Assembly: GCA_963717725.1 (NCBI GenBank)
Contig: CAVQWS010000019.1
Location: 1-64,000, forward strand
DNA length: 64,000 nt
Source: AC-32 sp963717725
GTDB lineage: Bacteria; Actinomycetota; Thermoleophilia; Gaiellales; Gaiellaceae
Reading direction: 5' to 3'
Shown here piece by piece: positions 60,974-64,000 of this stretch. A program made the position numbers and the translations under genes. The notes beneath the pieces were generated by a model, which worked only from the letters and a program-made list of their open reading frames with translations, did not search any database and was not told where the DNA came from. Position 1 is the first letter of the stretch; the number at the start of each line of letters is the position of its first letter.

Positions 60974-62199
60974 GCCGGCGCGGGCTCGAGCCGCTGGCGG
61001 CCGAGCTCCCGCGCCGCGGCCAGCGAGACGATCGCCATCGTCACCGTCTGCACCGCCGCGAACCCGATCAGCACCGGTGTCGTCCCGAATGCGTCGAGCA
61101 CCGGGCCGGTGATGAACAGCCCGAGCGGGTTGACGACCGCCCAGCCGACCATCGCGGTCGACAGGACGTTCGGCCGCAGCGGCGGCGGGATGCGCAGCGT
61201 CGTGATCGCGTGCAGGCTCGGGTTGACGAGCCCGTTCGCGATCCCGGAGGCCAAGATCAGCGCCGAGAGCGCGATTGCGGGCAGCGGCAGCCAGAGCAGC
61301 CAGAGCGGCGCGGCCTGGCCGAGTGCGCAGGCGGCGACTACGGCCAGGCCCTGGAAGCGCCGGGTGAGAAAGCGGAAGGAGATCGCGTTACCGACGAGCG
61401 CGCCGACCCCGAACGAGGCGATCAGCAGGCCGACGATCCCCGGGCGGTGGCCGAAGCGCGTCAGCACCAGCACGGGCACCGCGACGAAGAAGGCCGTCCA
61501 GGCCGCGTCGCCGACGGCGAAGGTCGGCCACCAGACGCGCAGCAGGCGGTCCTGCTTGATGAAGCGGAAGCCCGCGCGCAGATTGCTGTGCTCCTTCTCC
61601 TGCGGCAGCGGCGGCCGGTGCGGGACGAAGACGAGCACGAGCACGAGCGCGACGAGGTAGGTGGCGGCATCGATCAGCAGCACCGAGGTCGCGCCGACGA
61701 TCCCGATCAGGATCCCCGCGAGCGCCGGCCCGGCGAGGAGCGTCGCGCGCGTCGCGGCCTGGAAGAGCGCCTGCGCCTCGGTGATCTGCTCCTCGTCCTC
61801 ACCGAGGAGCTCGGGAACGATCACCTTCTGCGCTGCGAAGTACGGCGCGGCGAAGACACCGAGGGCGAATGCGACCGCCAGCAGGATCGGGTAGGTCAAC
61901 CCGCCGGTCCAGTGCAGGATCGGGATGACGGCCATCAGCGGCGCCCGCGCGCCGTCGCAGAGGAGCATCGTGCGCCGTGCCCCGAGCTTTCCGAGCACGC
62001 GCCCGCCGGGCAGGCCGAACAGCGCGAGCCCGATCACCTCGGCCGCGACCATGAAGGTCGTCCTCGTCGCCGAGCCGGTCGTCAGGAGCACGAACCAGGG
62101 CAGCGCGACCCAGGTCATCTGCGCGCCCGTGGTCGAGATCACCTCGGCCGAGAGCAGCGCGAGGATCGAGCGGTCGCGGAGCATGTCGCTGCGGCTCAT
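60970..62199 (-). CDS. MFS transporter (DHA3/MFS_3 type)
   Basis: A 409-residue twelve-helix major facilitator: SAEVISTTGAQMTWVALPWFVL (helix 1), GLPGGRVLGKLGARRTMLLCDGARAPLMAVIPI with the A-motif-like GxLxDRxGRR, QALFQAATRATLLAGPALAGILIG and helix 7-12. The DHA3 branch exports macrolides and other drugs. It is paralogous to the broken gene just upstream and starts on its stop codon (ATGA), so they may have formed a two-transporter unit. Confidence 0.87.
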   Translation of the reverse strand: MSRSDMLRDRSILALLSAEVISTTGAQMTWVALPWFVLLTTGSATRTTFMVAAEVIGLALFGLPGGRVLGKLGARRTMLLCDGARAPLMAVIPILHWTGGLTYPILLAVAFALGVFAAPYFAAQKVIVPELLGEDEEQITEAQALFQAATRATLLAGPALAGILIGIVGATSVLLIDAATYLVALVLVLVFVPHRPPLPQEKEHSNLRAGFRFIKQDRLLRVWWPTFAVGDAAWTAFFVAVPVLVLTRFGHRPGIVGLLIASFGVGALVGNAISFRFLTRRFQGLAVVAACALGQAAPLWLLWLPLPAIALSALILASGIANGLVNPSLHAITTLRIPPPLRPNVLSTAMVGWAVVNPLGLFITGPVLDAFGTTPVLIGFAAVQTVTMAIVSLAAARELGRQRLEPAPA

Positions 62200-63487
62200 T
62201 CGTCCGCCTCCGGGAGCTCGCGCAGGTGCGGGATCGGCGAGGGCAGCAGCCAGAGCACGCCGGCGATCGCGCCGACGGTGGCGATCCAGAGCGTCGGGCG
62301 CAGGCCGATCCAGGTCCCGAGCGCGCCGCCGGCCAACGCGCCGAGCGGCCGCACGCCGTAGTTGACGACCATGTAGGCGCCGGCGACCCGCGCCCGCAGC
62401 CGGTCCGGGACGAGTGCGGTCGTAATCGCCGCGGCCGAGATGTCGAGCAGCATCACGCCGAAGCCGGAGATGAACTCGGCCAGGAACAGGCAGGCGTAGA
62501 TCGGCCACCGGCCGCCGCCGGCGAGCGGCACCAGCACGAGCGGCGCCGGAAAGAGCACGCAGCCGGCGACGTACACCGGGCCCGACGCCGAAGCGCCGGC
62601 TCAGCCGGCCGGTGAAGAGCGAGCCGAGCACGCCACCCACCGCGCCGGCGCCGAGCACGAGCCCGAGCACGCCCGGCCGCACGCCCAGCGCGCGCGTCGC
62701 GTAGAGGATGAAGAGCGCGAAGAAGACGAAGTTGAAGAAATTGATCGTCGCGGTCGAGAGCAGCTTCGCGCGGACGATCGGCGAGCCCCAGATGTAGCGC
62801 ATCCCGGCCTTCAGGTGGCCGCGCCCCGCCTTCTCGGTCGGCGGCTCCTGCGGGTGGATCGAGTGCATCGTCAGCGCCGAGAAGACGAACGAGAGCGCGT
62901 CGACGACCAGCGCGACCGGCGCCGAGAACACCTGCACGAGCGCCCCGCCGAGGCTCGGCCCGGCGACGTACGAGAAGGCGCGGCTGCCGTTCAGCAGCGA
63001 GCTCGCCTCGAGGTAGCGCTCCCGCGGCACGAGCGACGACGAAGAGCGTGCTGTACGAGACGTAGAAGAACACGCTCAGCGTCCCGATCAGGAAGCTGGC
63101 GACGTAGAGCTGGGTCAGCGTCAGCACGCCGAACGCGTAGGCGATCGGGATCGCCGCCAGCGCGGCCGCGCGGCCGAGCGCGGTGACGATCATCGTCTGG
63201 CGCCGGCGGCCGTGGCGGTCGACCCACGCGCCGGCGTGCAGCGAGAAGAGCAGGTTCGGAAAGAGCATCGCCGCGGTGAGGTAGCCCATCTGCGCCGCAC
63301 TCGCGTCCAGCACGAGCACGCCGACGAGCGGTAGCGCGATCAGCGTCGCCTGGTCGCCGAAGAGCGAGACCGTCTCCCCCACCCAGAAGCGGCGGAAATT
63401 GCGCTCCTGAAGGGCCCCGGGGAGCCGAATCAGGCGTTGCGGAGCCGGCGCGACGACCGCGCCCGTACTGGGATCGTTGGGGTTCAT
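62196..63487 (-). pseudogene. MFS transporter (DHA3 type) broken by two one-base insertions
   Basis: The gene reads as a twelve-helix MFS protein in three frames. Frame 1 (from ATG 63487) runs to YVSYSTLFVV near 63037; frame 2 goes from LVPRERYLEASSLLNGSRAF to RRFGVGP near 62580; frame 3 continues VYVAGCVLFPAP to the stop at 62196. Deleting one base at each junction (TTCGTCGTCGCT; GGGCCC) restores a continuous protein of about 430 residues. Either a real pseudogene or assembly/sequence error. It is coupled by ATGA to the DUF4097 gene upstream. Confidence 0.8.
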
Positions 63488-64000
63488 GCCCGGGAGACGG
63501 TGATGTCGCCGCTCATCGTGTTCGCACGGAGCTCGACGCTCGGGCCGTTGCCGTCGGGCGGCAGGTCGGAGACCGGCAGCTCGGAGCGCACCTCGCCGGA
63601 GCGCGAGCGGGCGTCGACCCAGAGGGATGTGCCTTCGCGGATGCCGACCTTGAGGTCACCGGAGGCCGACTTGAGGGTCACCTTGCCGCTGACGACGCTG
63701 CCGAGCTCCTGGTCGCCGGAGGCGGTGTTGATCCCGACCGACGAGCCGGCCTCGCGCACGAGCACGTCGCCCGAGGCGGAGTTGACCGAGAGCTCGCCCT
63801 TGACCTCGCGGAGGATCACGTCGCCCGAGGCGGAGTTGATCTTGGCCTCGCCGGCAATCGAGCGGATCTGCACGTCGCCGGAAGCGGTGTTCACGCGCGT
63901 GTCGCCGCCGACCGAGGCGATTTGGACGTCGCCGCTCGCCGCGTTGATGTTCGCCTCGCGAGCGATCTCGCCGAACTCGACGTCGCCGGAGCCGGTCTCG
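63484..64000 (-). CDS. DUF4097 beta-helix protein (partial, N-terminus beyond window)
   Basis: At least 172 residues of a DUF4097 domain: repeated NTASGDVQI / NSASGDVLV / KSASGDLKV strands every 18-20 residues, forming a right-handed parallel beta-helix or beta-solenoid, and an ending VELRANTMSGDITVSRA. The start lies past base 64000. Bacterial DUF4097 proteins are putative adhesins or envelope-stress proteins. The downstream MFS gene starts on its stop codon. Confidence 0.85.
   Translation of the reverse strand, partial: ETGSGDVEFGEIAREANINAASGDVQIASVGGDTRVNTASGDVQIRSIAGEAKINSASGDVILREVKGELSVNSASGDVLVREAGSSVGINTASGDQELGSVVSGKVTLKSASGDLKVGIREGTSLWVDARSRSGEVRSELPVSDLPPDGNGPSVELRANTMSGDITVSRA

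Noticed and set aside
57496..62361. Very long plus-strand open frame (over 1,600 codons)
   Set aside because: It lies antisense to uvrB and the MFS genes and has the low-complexity Arg/Ala/Gly composition of GC-rich shadow frames, with no family motif.

Overview
The window is GC-rich, tightly packed bacterial chromosome that reads as an actinobacterium, most likely of the Thermoleophilia (Gaiellales/Solirubrobacterales) type. The evidence is very high GC in all frames, frequent GTG and TTG starts, an Actinobacteria/Firmicutes-type LexA box (CGAAC-N4-GTTCG) before uvrA, a Rex repressor, an Eis-type acetyltransferase, a K+-independent H+-pyrophosphatase, and ECF transporters with DUF4430 proteins. 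The taxonomic placement is an inference from gene content. No rRNA, CRISPR array or prophage is visible. One tRNA (Val-GAC) and one cobalamin riboswitch are clear.

Layout. 1-4.2 kb: FIST sensor protein, LysE exporter, msrA/msrB, and an HD-GYP response regulator. 4.2-4.6 kb: a structured non-coding stretch and tRNA-Val. 4.6-16 kb: a membrane protein pair, an Eis-like acetyltransferase, pcrA/uvrD helicase, small enzymes (hydroxyacid dehydrogenase, two VOC proteins, cupin), a flippase-like membrane protein, an AlkZ-related protein and a GNAT. 16-21 kb: a six-gene minus-strand operon behind a B12 riboswitch, with two DUF4430 proteins, a complete ECF transporter (T, fused A-A', S) and a secreted alpha/alpha-toroid protein. 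21-30 kb: VanZ, sugar dehydrogenase, two TrkA proteins, two APC permease-USP fusions and H+-pyrophosphatase. 30-40 kb: two secreted subtilases, a carboxylate-amine ligase, a glycosyltransferase, rex, a glutaredoxin-like protein and glutamate dehydrogenase. 40-45 kb: tsaE-tsaB-rimI-tsaD, a family 4 uracil-DNA glycosylase and a histidine kinase. 45-48 kb: a DUF2520 oxidoreductase followed by panC and panB. 48-52 kb: a TasA/CalY-like surface protein cluster with its own SipW-type signal peptidase. 52-64 kb: uvrA, a REP-associated transposase (RAYT), small membrane proteins, a phosphoesterase, uvrB, two MFS transporters and a DUF4097 protein that runs off the end.

How the genes work together. The most interesting unit is the B12-riboswitch operon. 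Animal transcobalamin and intrinsic factor are an alpha/alpha barrel followed by a small beta domain; here a toroid protein and two DUF4430 (transcobalamin C-domain-like) proteins are separate secreted products, encoded with an ECF importer under a B12 riboswitch. I infer a split, surface-located corrinoid capture and import system. A second theme is a family of dispersed palindromes (centred on GGGACWGTCCC or GTGACWGTCAC) in the same window as a RAYT transposase, with one copy inside a coding sequence. A third is the SipW/TasA-like cluster.

Genome style. At least sixteen genes have a TANNNT -10 element 6-9 nt before the start codon, which predicts leaderless mRNAs. Thirteen operon junctions overlap as NTGA, two of them with an apparent CTG start. 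Eight of eleven convergent gene pairs share the stop tetranucleotide CTAG or TTAG. Four single-base insertions break three genes (DUF4430 lipoprotein, first TasA-like gene, one MFS gene). All four are extra bases, so sequence error is a real alternative to true pseudogenes.
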